A stretch of DNA of 64,000 nt from Calliopsis andreniformis (taxonomy: Eukaryota > Arthropoda > Insecta > Hymenoptera > Andrenidae), in assembly GCF_051401765.1 (NCBI RefSeq), contig NW_027480546.1:744001-808000 (forward strand), given 5' to 3'. The notes under the pieces were generated by a model. It was not told where the DNA came from. It saw nothing but the letters and a program-made list of their open reading frames with translations, and made no database searches. Shown here piece by piece: positions 13,301-27,881 of this stretch. The translations under genes and the position numbers were made by a program. Position 1 is the first letter of the stretch, and each line of letters opens with the position of its first letter.

Positions 13301-13609
13301 ATGTTGATCCTAATAATCATACTAACAACCGTAATAACCATAGTGATCATCATAATAATTACAATAATCATAATAATCGTAATTGTAATGTTAATGAGCA
13401 TAGCAATAATCACAATAATCATAGTAACCATAATAATCTTAATGATGATCATAATATCCATGATAATTATACCAAGATCCGTAATAATCATAATAATCAT
13501 AATAATAACCCTAATGTGTTCGGAGATAATCATAATATACATTATACTTGCCATAACAACCATAATAGTCATAATAACCATAATAATCATAATAGCCATA
13601 ATAATCTGA
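13301..13609. repeat. Monomer 14, 309-bp short unit, T subfamily
   Basis: Copy of monomer 9 at offset 4,542 and of monomer 27. Confidence 0.85.
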
Positions 13610-14674
13610 ATGTTGATCATAATAATCATACTAACAGCCATAATAGTCATAGTGATCATCATAATAACTACAATAATCATAATAATCGTAATTGTAATGT
13701 TAATAAGCATAGCAATAATCACAATAATCATAGTAACCATAATAATCTTAATGATGATCATAATATCCATGATAATTATACCAAGATCCGTAATAAACAT
13801 AATAATCATAATAATAACCATAATGGGTTCGGACATAACCATAATATACATTATACTAGCCATAACAACCATAATAGTCATAATAGCCATAATAATCATA
13901 ATAGTCGTAATAATAACAATAATGAACTAGGAAATAATCGTAATAATCATAATAATAGTCATAATAGCCATATATATCACAATAGCCATAATAATCAGAA
14001 TGGTGATCATAATAATCATACTAACAACCATAATGATCATAGTAATCATCATAATAAACAGAATAGTCATGGAAATAATCTTAATAATGGTTATTATTAA
14101 CGTAATAACCATAATCACCTTAATAACCATAATGATCTCAATGATGACAATAATATTCATCATAATTATACTAAGACAAATAATAATCAGAGTAATCATA
14201 ATAATAAACAAAATAAGCTTTGAAATAATCATAATCACCTTTATACTAGCCATAGTAACCATACTAATCATAATAACTAGAATAATCATAATAGTCATAA
14301 TAATCGCAATAACCATAATGATCTTAATGATGATCATGATATTCATCATAATTATACCAAGATCCGTAATAAGCATAGTAACCATAATAATAAACATAAT
14401 AGGCTTCGAAATAATCATAATAACCGTTATACTAGCCATAGTAACCATAATAATCATAATAACCATAATCATCATAATAACTATATTAATAACCATAATA
14501 AGCTTGGAAATAATCATCATAAGTATTATACTAGCCATAATAATCATAATAATCATAATAACTATAATAATCATAATAGTCATAATAATAACCATAATAA
14601 ACTTGGAAATAATCATATTTATCATTATAATAGCAATAATAACCATAAAAATCATAATAGCCATAATAATCTGA
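13610..14674. repeat. Monomer 15, 1065 bp, S subfamily (GGACAT form)
   Basis: Copy of monomer 10 at offset 4,542. Its first part is preserved at the start of hybrid monomer 28. Confidence 0.85.
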
Positions 14675-15829
14675 ATGTTGATCCTAATAATCATACTAAC
14701 AACGATAATAATCAAAGTGATTATCATAATAACTACAATAATCATAATAATCGTAATTGTAATGTTCATAAGCATAGCAGTAATCACAATAATCATAGTA
14801 ACCATAATAATCTTAATGATGATCATAATATCCATGATAATTATACCAAGATCCGTAATAATCATAATAATCATAATAATAACCATAATGGGTCCGGAAA
14901 TAACCATAATATACTTTATACTAGCCATAACAACCATAATAGTCATAATAGCCATAATAATCATAATAGTCGTAATAATAACAATAATGAACTAGGAAAT
15001 AATCGTAATAATCATAATAACAGTCATAATAGCCATATAAATCACAATAGCCATAATAATCAGAATGGTGATCATAATAATCATACTAACAACCATAATG
15101 ATCATAGTAATCATCATAATAAACAGAATAGTCATGGAAATAATCTTAATAACCATTATTATTAACGTAATAACCATAATCATCGTAATAACCATAATGA
15201 TCTTAATGATGACCATAATATTCATCATAATTATACCTAGACATATAATAATCAGATTAATCATAATAATAAACATAATAAGCTTTGAAATAATCATAAT
15301 AACCGTTATACTAGCCATAGTAACCATACTAATCATAATAACCATAATAATCATAATAATTATAATAATAACCATAATAAGCTTTGAAATAATCATAATA
15401 ACCTTCATACTAGCCATAATAACCATAATAATCATAATAACTAGAGTAATCATAATAGTCATAATAATCGCAATAACCATAATGATCTTAATGATGATCA
15501 TGATATTCATCATAATTGTACCAAGATCCATAATAATCATAGTAACCATAATAATAAACATAATAAGTTTTGAAATAATCATAATAACCGTTATACTAGC
15601 CATAGTAACCATAATAATCATAATAACCATAATAACCATAATAATTATAGTAATAACCATAATAAGCTTGGAAATAATCATAATAAGCATTATACTAGCC
15701 ATAATAATCATAATAACTATAATAATCATACTAGTCATAATAATACCCATAATAAACTTGGAAATAATCATATTTATCATTATAATAGCAATAATAACCA
15801 TAAAGATCATAATAGCCATAATAATCTGA
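14675..15829. repeat. Monomer 16, 1155 bp, P subfamily
   Basis: Copy of monomer 11 with private GTTCATAAGC near 14,765, and with ATTGTACCAAG near 15,517, the latter shared only with monomer 28. Confidence 0.85.
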
Positions 15830-16894
15830 ATGTTGATCCTAATAATCATACTAACAACCATAATAATCATAGTGATCATCATAATAACTACAATAATCAT
15901 AATAATCGTAATTGTAATGTTAATAAGCATAGCAATAATCCCAATAATCATAGTAACCATAATAATCTTAATGATGATCATAATATCCATGATAATTATA
16001 CCAAGATCCGTAATAATCATAATAATCATAATAATAACCATAATGGGTTCGGAAATAATCATAATATACATTATACTAGCCATATCAACCATAATGGTCA
16101 TAATAGCCATAATAATCATAATAGTCGTAATAATAACAATAATGAACTAGGAAATAATCGTAATAATCATAATAATAGTCATAATAGCCATATAAATCAC
16201 AATAGCCGTAATAATCAGAATGGTGATCATAATAATCATACTAACAACCATAATGATCATAGTAATCAACATAATAAACAGAATAGTCATGAAAATAATC
16301 TTAATAATGGTTATTATTAACGTAATAACCATAATCACCTTAATAACCATAATGATCTCAATGATGACAATAATATTCATCATAATTATACTAAGACAAA
16401 TAATAATCAGAGTAATCATAATATTAAACAAAATAAGCTTTGAAATAATCATAATAACCTTTATACTAGCCATAGTAACCATAGTAATCATAATAACTAG
16501 AATAATCATAATAGTCATAATAATCGCAATAACCATAATGATCTTAATGATGATCATGATATTCATCATAATTATACCAAGATCCATAATAAGCATAGTA
16601 ACCATAATAATAAACATAATAAGCTTCGAAATAATCATAATAACCGTTATACTAGCCATAGTAACCATAATAATCATAATAAACATAATAATCATAATAA
16701 TTATAGTAATAACCATAATAAGCTTTGAAATAACCATAATAACCGTTATACTAGCCATAGTAACCATAATAATCATAATAACTATAATAATCATAATAGT
16801 GATAATAATAACCGTAATAAACTTGGAAATAATCATATTTATCATTATAATAGCTGTAATAACCATAAAAATCATAATAGCCATAATAATCTGA
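15830..16894. repeat. Monomer 17, 1065 bp, S subfamily
   Basis: Same as monomer 29 apart from a private ATAATGGTCAT near 16,096. The tail contains TTTGAAATAACCATAATAACC. Confidence 0.84.
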
Positions 16895-17941
16895 ATGTTG
16901 ATCCTAATAATCATACTAACAACCATAATAATCATAGTGATCATAATAATAATTACAATAATCATAATAATCGTAATTGTAATGTTAATGAGCATAGCAA
17001 TAATCACAATAATCATAGTAACCATAATAATCTTAATGATGATCATAATATCCATGATAATTATACCAAGATCCGTAATAATCATAATAATCATAATAAT
17101 AACCCTAATGTGTTCGGAAATAATCATAATATACATTATACTTGCCATAACAACCATAATAGTCATAATAGCCATAATTATCACAATAGTCGTAATAATA
17201 ACAATAATAAACTTGGAAATAATGGTAATAATCATTGTAATAGTCATAATAGCCATAAAAATCACAATAGCCATAATAATCAGAATGGTGAGCATAATAA
17301 TCATACTAGTAACCATAATGATCATGGTAGTCATCATAATAAACAGAATAGTCGTGGAAATAATCTTAATAATGATTGTTATTAACGTAATAACCATAAT
17401 AATCTTAATGATGACCATAATATACATCATAATTATACTAAGACAAATAATAATCAGAGTAATCATAATAATAAACATAATAAGCTTTGAAATAATAATA
17501 ATAACATTTATACTAGCCATAATAACCATAATAATCATAATAACTAGAATAATCATAATAGTCATAATAATCGCAATAACCATAATGATCTTAATGATGA
17601 TCATGATATTCATCATAATTATACCAAGATCCATAATAAGCATAGTAACCATAATAATAAACATAATAAGCTTTGAAATAATCATAATAACCGTTATACT
17701 AGCCATAGTAACCATAATAATCATAATAACCATAATAATCATAATAACTATAGTAATAACCATAATAAGCTTTGAAATAATCATAATAACCGTTATACTA
17801 GCCATAGTAACCATAATAATCATAATAACTATAATAATCATAATAGTGATAATAATAACCGTAATAAACTTGGAAATAATCATATTTATCATTATAATAG
17901 CTATAATAACCATAAAAATCATAGTAGCCATAATAATCTGA
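16895..17941. repeat. Monomer 18, 1047 bp, T subfamily
   Basis: First monomer of the 12,052-bp HOR; copy at monomer 30 and, as a tail, monomer 0. Marked by GGTGAGCATAATAATC, GTCGTGGAAATAATC and AACATTTATACTAGCC. Confidence 0.85.
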
Positions 17942-19006
17942 ATGTTGATCCTAATAATCATACTAACAACCATAATAATCATAGTGATCATCATAATAAT
18001 TACAATAATCATAATAATCGTAATTGTAATGTTAATGACCATATCAATAATCACAATAATCATAGTAACCATAATAATCTTAACGATGATCATAATATCG
18101 ATGATAATTATACCAAGATCCGTAATAATCATAATAATCATAATAATAACCCTAATGTGTTCGGAAATAATCATAATATACATTATACTTGCCATAACAA
18201 CCATAATAGTCATAATAGCCATAATAATCATAATAGTCGTAATAATAACAATAATAAACTTGGAAATAATGGTAATAATCATTATAATAGTCATAATAGC
18301 CATAAAAATCACAATGGCCATAATAATCAGAATGGTGATCATAATAATCATACTAGCAACCATAATGATCATGGTAGTCATCATAATAAACACAATAGTC
18401 ATGGAAATAATCTTAATAACCATTATTATTAACGTAATAACCATAATCATCGTAATAACCGTAATGATCTTAATGATGACCATAATATTCATCATAATTA
18501 TACCTAGACATATAATAATCAGAATAATCATAATAATAAACATAATAAGCTTTGAAATACTCATAATAACCTTCATACTAGCCATAATAACCATAATAAT
18601 CATAATAACTAGAGTAATCATAATAGTCATAATAATCGCAATAACCATAATGATCTTAATGATGATCATTATATTCATCATAATTATACCAAGATCCATA
18701 ATAATCATAGTAACCATAATAATAAACATAATAAGCTTTGAAATAATCATAATAACCGTTATACTAGCCATAGAAGCCATAATAATCATAATAAACATAA
18801 TCATCATAATAATTATATTAATAACCATAATAAGCTTGGAAATAATCATCATAAGTATTATACTAGCCATAATAATCATAATAATCATAATAACTATAAT
18901 AATCATAATAGTCATAATAATAACCATAATAAACTTGGAAATAACCGTATTTATCATTATCATAGCTATAATAACCATAAAAATCATAATAGCCATAATA
19001 ATCTGA
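17942..19006. repeat. Monomer 19, 1065 bp, T subfamily
   Basis: Same as monomers 1 and 31, but keeps AAGCTTTG where monomer 1 has AAGCATTG. Confidence 0.85.
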
Positions 19007-20062
19007 ATGTTGATCCTAATAATCATACTAACAACCATAATAATCATAGTGATCATCATAATAACTACAATAATCATAATAATCGTAATTGAAATGTTAA
19101 TAAGCATAGCAATAATCACAATAATCATAGTAACCATAATAATCTTAATGATGATCATAATATCCATGATAATTATAGCAAGATCCGTAATAATCATCAT
19201 AATCATAATAATAACCATAATGGGTTCGGAAATAATCATAATATACATTATACTAGCCATAACAACCATAATAGTCATAATAGCCATAATAATCATAATA
19301 GTCATAATAATAACAATAATGAACTTGGAAACAATCGTAATAATCATTATAATAGTCATAATAGCCATAAAAATCACAATAGCCATAATAATCAGAATGG
19401 TGATCATAATAATCATACTAACAACCATGATGATCATAGTAATCATCATAATAAACAGAATAGTCATGGAAATAATCTTTATAACCGTTATTATTAACGT
19501 AATAACCATAATCACTTTAATAACCATAATGATCTCAATGATGACCATAATATTCATCATAATTATACTAAGACAAATAATAATCAGAGTAATCATAATA
19601 ATAAACATAATAAGCTTTGAAATAATCATAATAACCTTTATACTAGCCATAATAACCATAATAATCATAATAACTAGAATAATCATAATAGTCATAATAA
19701 TCGCAATAACCATAATGATCTTAATGATGATCATGATATTCATCATAATTAAACCAAGATCCATAATAAGCATAGTAACCATAATAATATACATAATAAG
19801 CTTTGAAATAATCATAATAACCGTTATACTAGCCATAGTAACCATAATAATCATAATAACCATAATAATCTTAATAATTATAGTATTAACCATAATAAGC
19901 TTGGAAATAACCATAATAAGCATTATACTAGCCATAATAATCATAATAACTATAATAATCATAGTAGTCATAATAATAACCATAATAAACTTGGAAATAG
20001 TCATATTTAACATTATAATAGCAATAATAGCCATAAAAATCATAATAGCCATAATAATCTGA
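19007..20062. repeat. Monomer 20, 1056 bp, S subfamily
   Basis: Same as monomers 2 and 5 except AGTCATAATAATAAC instead of AGTCGTAATAATAAC near 19,303, shared only with monomer 32. Confidence 0.85.
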
Positions 20063-21127
20063 ATGTTGATCATAATAATCATACTAACAGCCATAATAGT
20101 CATAGTGATCATCATAATAACTACAATAATCATAATAATCTTAATTGTAATGTTAATAAGCATAGCAATAATCACAATAATCATAGTAACCATAATAATC
20201 TTAATGATGATCATAATATCCATGATAATTATACCAAGATCCGTAATAATCATAATAATCATAATAATAACCATAATGGGTTCGGACATAACAATAATAT
20301 ACATTATACTAGCCATAACAACCATAATAGTCATAATAGCCATAATAATCATAATAGTCGTAATAATAACAATAATGAACTAGGAAATAATCGTAATAAT
20401 CATAATAATAGTCATAATAGCCATATAAATCACAATAGCCGTAATAATCAGAATGGTGATCATAATAATCATACTAACAACCATAATGATCATAGTAATC
20501 AACATAATAAACAGAATAGTCATGGAAATAATCTTAATAATGGTTATTATTTACGTAATAACCATAATCACCTTAATAACCATAATGATCTCAATGACGA
20601 CAATAATATTCATCATAATTATACTAAGACAAATAATAATCAGAGTAATCATAATATTAAACAAAATAAGCTTTGAAATAATCATAATAACCTTTATACT
20701 AGCCATAGTAACCATAGTAATCATAATAACTAGAATAATCACAATAGTCACAATAATCGCAATAACCATAATGATCTTAATGATGATCATGATATTCATC
20801 ATAATTATACCAAGATCCATAATAAGCATAGTAACCATAATAATAAACATCATAAGCTTCGAAATAATCATAATAACCGTTATACTAGCCATAGTAACCA
20901 TAATAATCATAATAACCATAATCATCATAATAATTATATTAATAAACATAATAAGCTTGGAAATAATCATCATAGGTATTATACTAGCCACAATAATCAT
21001 AGTAATCATAATAACTATAATAATCATAATAGTCATAATAATAACCATAATAAACTTGGAAATAATCATATTTATCATTATAATAGCAATAATAACCATA
21101 AAAATCATAATAGCCATAATAATCTGA
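20063..21127. repeat. Monomer 21, 1065 bp, S subfamily (GGACAT form)
   Basis: Same as monomers 3, 6 and 33, with private GGACATAACAATAATATAC near 20,285. Confidence 0.85.
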
Positions 21128-22183
21128 ATGTTGATCCTAATAATCATACTAACAACCATGATAATCATAGTGATTATCATAATAACTACAATAATCATAA
21201 TAATCGTAATTGTAATGTTAATAAGCATAGCAATAATCACAATAATCATAGTAACCATAATAATCTTAATGATGATCATAATATCCATGATAATTATACC
21301 AAGATCCGTAATAATCATCATAATCATAATAATAACCATAGTGGGTTCGGAAATAATCATAATATACATTATACTAGCCATAACAACCATAATAGTCATA
21401 ATAGCCATAATAATCATAATAGTCGTAATAATAACAATAATGAACTAGGAAATAATCGTAATAATCATTATAATAGCCATAATAGCCATAAAAATCACAA
21501 TAGCCATAATAATCAGAATGGTGATCATAATAATCATACTAACAACCATGATGATCATAGTAATCATCATAATAAACAGAATAGTCATGGAAATAATCTT
21601 TATAACCGTTATTATTAACGTAATAACCATAATCACCTTAATAACCATAATGATCTCAATGATGACCATAATATTCATCATAATTATACTAAGACAAATA
21701 ATAATCAGAGTAATCATAATAATAAACATAATAAGCTTTGAAATAATCATAATAACCTTTATACTAGCCATAATAACCATAATAATCATAATAACTAGAA
21801 TAATCATAATAGTCATAATAATCGCAATAACCATAATAATCTTAATGATGATCATGATATTCATCATAATTAAACCAAGATCCATAATAAGCATAGTAAC
21901 CATAATAATATACATAATAAGCTTTGAAATAATCATAATAACCGTTATACTAGCCATAGTAACCATAATAATCATAATAACCATAATAATCTTAATAATT
22001 ATAGTATTAACCATAATAAGCTTGGAAATAACCATAATAAGCATTATACTAGCCATAATAATCATAATAACTATAATAATCATAGTAGTCATAATAATAA
22101 CCATAATAAACTTGGAAATAGTCATATTTAACATTATAATAGCAATAATAGCCATAAAAATCATAATAGCCATAATAATCTGA
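21128..22183. repeat. Monomer 22, 1056 bp, S subfamily
   Basis: CATAGTGGGTTCGG type, as monomers 7 and 34. Shares ACCATAATAATCTTAATG (near 21,830) with monomer 34 where monomer 7 has ATGATCTTAATG. Confidence 0.85.
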
Positions 22184-23249
22184 ATGTTGATCATAATAAT
22201 CATACTAACAGCCATAATAGTCATAGTGATCATCATAATAACTACAATAATCATAATAATCGTAATTGTAATGTTAATAAGCATAGCAATAATCACGATA
22301 ATCATAGTAACCATAATAATCTTAATGATGATCATAATATCCATGATAATTATACCAAGATCCGTAATAATCATAATAATCATAATAATAACCATAATGG
22401 GTTCGGACATAACCATAATATACATTATACTATCCATAACAACCATAATAGTCATAATAGCCATAATAATCATAATAGTCGTAATAATAACAATAATGAA
22501 CTAGGAAATAATCGTAATAATCATAATAATAGTCATAATAGCCATATAAATCACAATAGCCGTAATAATCAGAATGGTGATCATAATAATCATACTAACA
22601 ACCATAATGATCATAGTAATCAACATAATAAACAGAATAGTCATTGGAAATAATCTTAATAATGGTTATTATTAACGTAATAACCATAATCACCTTAATA
22701 ACCATAATGATCTCAATGATGACAATAATATTCATCATAATTATACTAAGACAAATAATAATCAGAGTAATCATAATATTAAACAAAATAAGCTTTGAAA
22801 TAATCATAATAACCTTTATACTAGCCATAGTAACCATACTAATCATAATAACTAGAATAATCATAATAGTCATAATAATCGCAATAACCATAATGATCTT
22901 AATGATGATCATGATATTCATCATAATTATACCAAGATCCGTAATAAGCATAGTAACCATAATAATAAACATAATAGGCTTCGAAATAATCATAATAACC
23001 GTTATACTAGCCATAGTAACCATAATAATCATAATAACCATAATCATCATAATAACTATATTAATAACCATAATAAGCTTGGAAATAATCATCATAAGTA
23101 TTATACTAGCCATAATAATCATAATAATCATAATAACTATAATAATCATAATAGTCATAATAATAACCATAATAAACTTGGAAATAATCATATTTATCAT
23201 TATAATAGCAATAATAACCATAAAAATCATAATAGCCATAATAATCTGA
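22184..23249. repeat. Monomer 23, 1066 bp, hybrid, one-base insertion
   Basis: The head matches monomer 35, including GTCATTGGAAATAATC near 22,644 and ATTAAACAAAATAAGC. From between 22,790 and 22,842 the tail is monomer-10 type (ACCATACTAATC, AGGCTTCGAAAT). Private CTATCCATAAC near 22,431. Confidence 0.82.
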
Positions 23250-24404
23250 ATGTTGATCCTAATAATCATACTAACAACGATAATAATCAAAGTGATTATC
23301 ATAATAACTACAATAATCATAATAATCGTAATTGTAATGTTAATAAGCATAGCAGTAATCACAATAATCATAGTAACCATAATAATCTTAATGATGATCA
23401 TAATATCCATGATAATTATACCAAGATCCGTAATAATCATAATAATCATAATAATAACCATAATGGGTCCGGAAATAAACATAATATACTTTATACTAGC
23501 CATAACAACCATAATAGTCATAATAGCCATAATAATCATAATAGTCGTAATAATAACAATAATGAACTAGGAAATAATCGTAATAATCATAATAACAGTC
23601 ATAATAGCCATATAAATCACAATAGCCATAATAATCAGAATGGTGATCATAATAATCATACTAACAACCATAATGATCATAGTAATCATCATAATAAACA
23701 GAATAGTCATGGAAATAATCTTAATAACCATTATTATTAACGTAATAACCATAATCATCGTAATAACCATAATGATCTTAATGATGACCATAATATTCAT
23801 CATAATTATACCTAGACATATAATAATCAGATTAATCATAATAATAAACATAATAAGCTTTGAAATAATCATAATAACCGTTATACTAGCCATAGTAACC
23901 ATACTAATCATAATAACCATAATAATCATAATAATTATAATAATAACCATAATAAGCTTTGAAATAATCATAATAACCTTCATACTAGCCATAATAACCA
24001 TAATAATCATAATAACTAGAGTAATCATAATAGTCATAATAATCGCAATAACCATAATGATCTTAATGATGATCATGATATTCATCATAATTATACCAAG
24101 ATCCATAATAATCATAGTAACCATAATAATAAACATAATAAGTTTTGAAATAATCATAATAACCGTTATACTAGCCATAGTAACCATAATAATCATAATA
24201 ACCATAATAACCATAATAATTATAGTAATAACCATAATAAGCTTGGAAATAATCATAATAAGCATTATACTAGCCATAATAATCATAATAACTATAATAA
24301 TCATACTAGTCATAATAATACCCATAATAAACTTGGAAATAATCATATTTATCATTATAATAGCAATAATAACCATAAAGATCATAATAGCCATAATAAT
24401 CTGA
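23250..24404. repeat. Monomer 24, 1155 bp, P subfamily
   Basis: Copy of monomer 11 at offset 13,117, including the shared AATAAACATAATATAC variant after GGGTCCGG. Confidence 0.85.
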
Positions 24405-25469
24405 ATGTTGATCCTAATAATCATACTAACAACCATAATAATCATAGTGATCATCATAATAACTACAATAATCATAATAATCGTAATTGTAATGTTAATA
24501 AGCATAGCAATAATCCCAATAATCATAGTAACCATAATAATCTTAATGATGATCATAATATCCATGATAATTATACCAAGATCCGTAATAATCATAATAA
24601 TCATAATAATAACCATAATGGGTTCGGAAATAATCATAATATACATTATACTAGCCATATCAACCATAATAGTCATAATAGCCATAATAATCATAATAGT
24701 CGTAATAATAACAATAATGAACTAGGAAATAATCGTAATAATCATAATAATAGTCATAATAGCCATATAAATCACAATAGCCGTAATAATCAGAATGGTG
24801 ATCATAATAATCATACTAACAACCATAATGATCATAGTAATCAACATAATAAACAGAATAGTCATGAAAATAATCTTAATAATGGTTATTATTAACGTAA
24901 TAACCATAATCACCTTAATAACCATAATGATCTCAATGATGACAATAATATTCATCATAATTATACTAAGACAAATAATAATCAGAGTAATCATAATATT
25001 AAACAAAATAAGCTTTGTAATAATCATAATAACCTTTATACTAGCCATAGTAACCATAGTAATCATAATAACTAGAATAATCATAATAGTCATAATAATC
25101 GCAATAACCATAATGATCTTAATGATGATCATGATATTCATCATAATTATACCAAGATCCATAATAAGCATAGTAACCATAATAATAAACATAATAAGCT
25201 TCGAAATAATCATAATAACCGTTATACTAGCCATAGTAACCATAATAATCATAATAAACATAATAATCACAGTAATCATAATAATAAACATAATAAGCTT
25301 TGAAATAAGCATAATAACCTTTATACTAGCCATAATAACCATAATAATCATAATAACTAGAATAATCGTACTAGTCATAATAATACCCATAAGAAACTTG
25401 GTAATAATCATATTTATCATTATAATAGCAATAATAACCATAAATATCATAATAGCCATAATAATCAGA
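24405..25469. repeat. Monomer 25, 1065 bp, S subfamily
   Basis: Copy of monomer 12 at offset 13,117, including AGCTTTGTAATAATC near 25,013. Confidence 0.85.
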
Positions 25470-26417
25470 ATGTTGATCCTAATAATCATACTAACAACAA
25501 TAATAATCATAGTGATCATCATAATAACTACAATAATCATAATAATCGTAATTGAAATGTTAATAAGCGTAGCAATAATCACAATAATCATAGTAACCAT
25601 AATAATCTTAATGATGATCAAAATATCCATGATAATTATACCAAGATCCGTAATAACCATAATAATCATAATAATAACCATAATGGGTCCGGAAATAACC
25701 ATAATATACTTTATACTAGCCAGAACAACCATAATAGTCATTATAGCCATAATAATCATAATAGTCGTAATAATAACAATAATGAACTAGGAAATAATCG
25801 TAATAATCATAATAATAGTCATAATAGCCATATAAATCACAATAGCCATAATAATCAGAATGGTGATCATAATAATCATACTAACAACCATAATGATCAT
25901 AGTAATCATCATAATAAACAGAATAGTCATGGAAATAATCTTAATAATCATTGTTATTAACGTAATAACCATAATAATCTTAATGATGACATTAATATAC
26001 ATCATAATTATACTAAGACAAATAATAATCAGAGTAATCATAATAATAAACATAATAAGCTTTGAAATAATAATAATAACCTTTATACTAGCCATAATAA
26101 CCATAATAATCATAATAACTAGAATAATCATAATAGTCATAATAATCGCAATAACCATAATGATCTTAATGATGATCATGATATTCATCATAATTATACC
26201 AAGATCCATAATAAGCACAGTAACCATAATAATAAACATAATAAGCTTTGAAATAATCATAATAACCGTTATACTAGCCATAGTAACCATAATAATCATA
26301 ATAACTATAATAATCATAATAGTGATAATAATAACCGTAATAAACTTGGAAATAACCATATTTATCATTATAATAGCTATAATAACCATAAAAATCATAA
26401 TAGCCATAATAATCTGA
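25470..26417. repeat. Monomer 26, 948 bp, P subfamily
   Basis: Copy of monomer 13 at offset 13,117, with private AAGCACAGTAACC near 26,217. Confidence 0.85.
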
Positions 26418-26726
26418 ATGTTGATCCTAATAATCATACTAACAACCGTAATAACCATAGTGATCATCATAATAATTACAATAATCATAATAATCGTAAT
26501 TGTAATGTTAATGAGCATAGCAATAATCACAATAATCATAGTAACCATAATAATCTTAATGATGATCATAATATCCATGATAATTATACCAAGATCCGTA
26601 ATAATCATAATAATCATAATAATAACCCTAATGTGTTCGGAGATAATCATAATATACATTATACTTGCCATAACAACCATAATAGTCATAATAACCATAA
26701 TAATCATAATAGCCATAATAATCTGA
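26418..26726. repeat. Monomer 27, 309-bp short unit, T subfamily
   Basis: Copy of monomers 9 and 14. Confidence 0.85.
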
Positions 26727-27881
26727 ATGTTGATCATAATAATCATACTAACAGCCATAATAGTCATAGTGATCATCATAATAACTACAATAATCATAAT
26801 AATCGTAATTGTAATGTTAATAAGCATAGCAGTAATCACAATAATCATAGTAACCATAATAATCTTAATGATGATCATAATATCCATGATAATTATACCA
26901 AGATCCGTAATAATCATAATAATCATAATAATAACCATAATGGGTCCGGAAATAACCATAATATACTTTATACTAGCCATAACAACCATAATAGTCATAA
27001 TAGCCATAATAATCATAATAGTCGTAATAATAACAATAATGAACTAGGAAATAATCGTAATAATCATAATAACAGTCATAATAGCCATATAAATCACAAT
27101 AGCCATAATAATCAGAATGGTGATCATAATAATCATACTAACAACCATAATGATCATAGTAATCATCATAATAAACAGAATAGTCATGGAAATAATCTTA
27201 ATAACCATTATTATTAACGTAATAACCATAATCATCGTAATAACCATAATGATCTTAATGATGACCATAATATTCATCATAATTATACCTAGACATATAA
27301 TAATCAGATTAATCATAATAATAAACATAATAAGCTTTGAAATAATCATAATAACCGTTATACTAGCCATAGTAACCATACTAATCATAATAACCATAAT
27401 AATCATAATAATTATAATAATAACCATAATAAGCTTTGAAATAATCATAATAACCTTCATACTAGCCATAATAACCATAATAATCATAATAACTAGAGTA
27501 ATCATAATAGTCATAATAATCGCAATAACCATAATGATCTTAATGATGATCATGATATTCATCATAATTGTACCAAGATCCATAATAATCATAGTAACCA
27601 TAATAATAAACATAATAAGTTTTGAAATAATCATAATAACCGTTATACTAGCCATAGTAACCATAATAATCATAATAACCATAATAACCATAATAATTAT
27701 AGTAATAACCATAATAAGCTTGGAAATAATCATAATAAGCATTATACTAGCCATAATAATCATAATAACTATAATAATCATACTAGTCATAATAATACCC
27801 ATAATAAACTTGGAAATAATCATATTTATCATTATAATAGCAATAATAACCATAAAGATCATAATAGCCATAATAATCTGA
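26727..27881. repeat. Monomer 28, 1155 bp, hybrid of monomers 15 and 16
   Basis: It begins like monomer 15 (CAGCCATAATAGTCATAG). By 26,831 it is monomer-16 type (AGCAGTAATC, then GGGTCCGG and ATTGTACC near 27,570). One 1,065-bp monomer has been lost relative to block A, and the offset changes from 13,117 to 12,052 across it. Confidence 0.85.

Larger units (their letters stand above)
12988..16692. repeat. About 3.7-kb segment, copy 2 of a 4,542-bp-period duplication
   Basis: Counterpart of 8446-12150. It differs by a few substitutions, for example GTTCATAAG near 14,765 and ATTGTACC near 15,517. After about 16,692 it continues into a different monomer tail and monomer 18, which begins the next long HOR copy. 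Confidence 0.75.
1..16894. repeat. HOR block A, rearranged copy of the long higher-order repeat
   Basis: Monomers 0-3 match monomers 18-21 at an offset of 17,578 bp, and monomers 7 and 8 (head) continue the same order as monomers 22 and 23. The order is interrupted by a 3,186-bp tandem duplication (monomers 4-6) and by a duplication of about 3.7 kb repeated at 4,542-bp offset (monomers 8 tail to 12, against 13 tail to 17). Monomers 11-14 reappear in block B at an offset of 13,117 bp, and monomers 16-18 at 12,052 bp. Confidence 0.85.
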
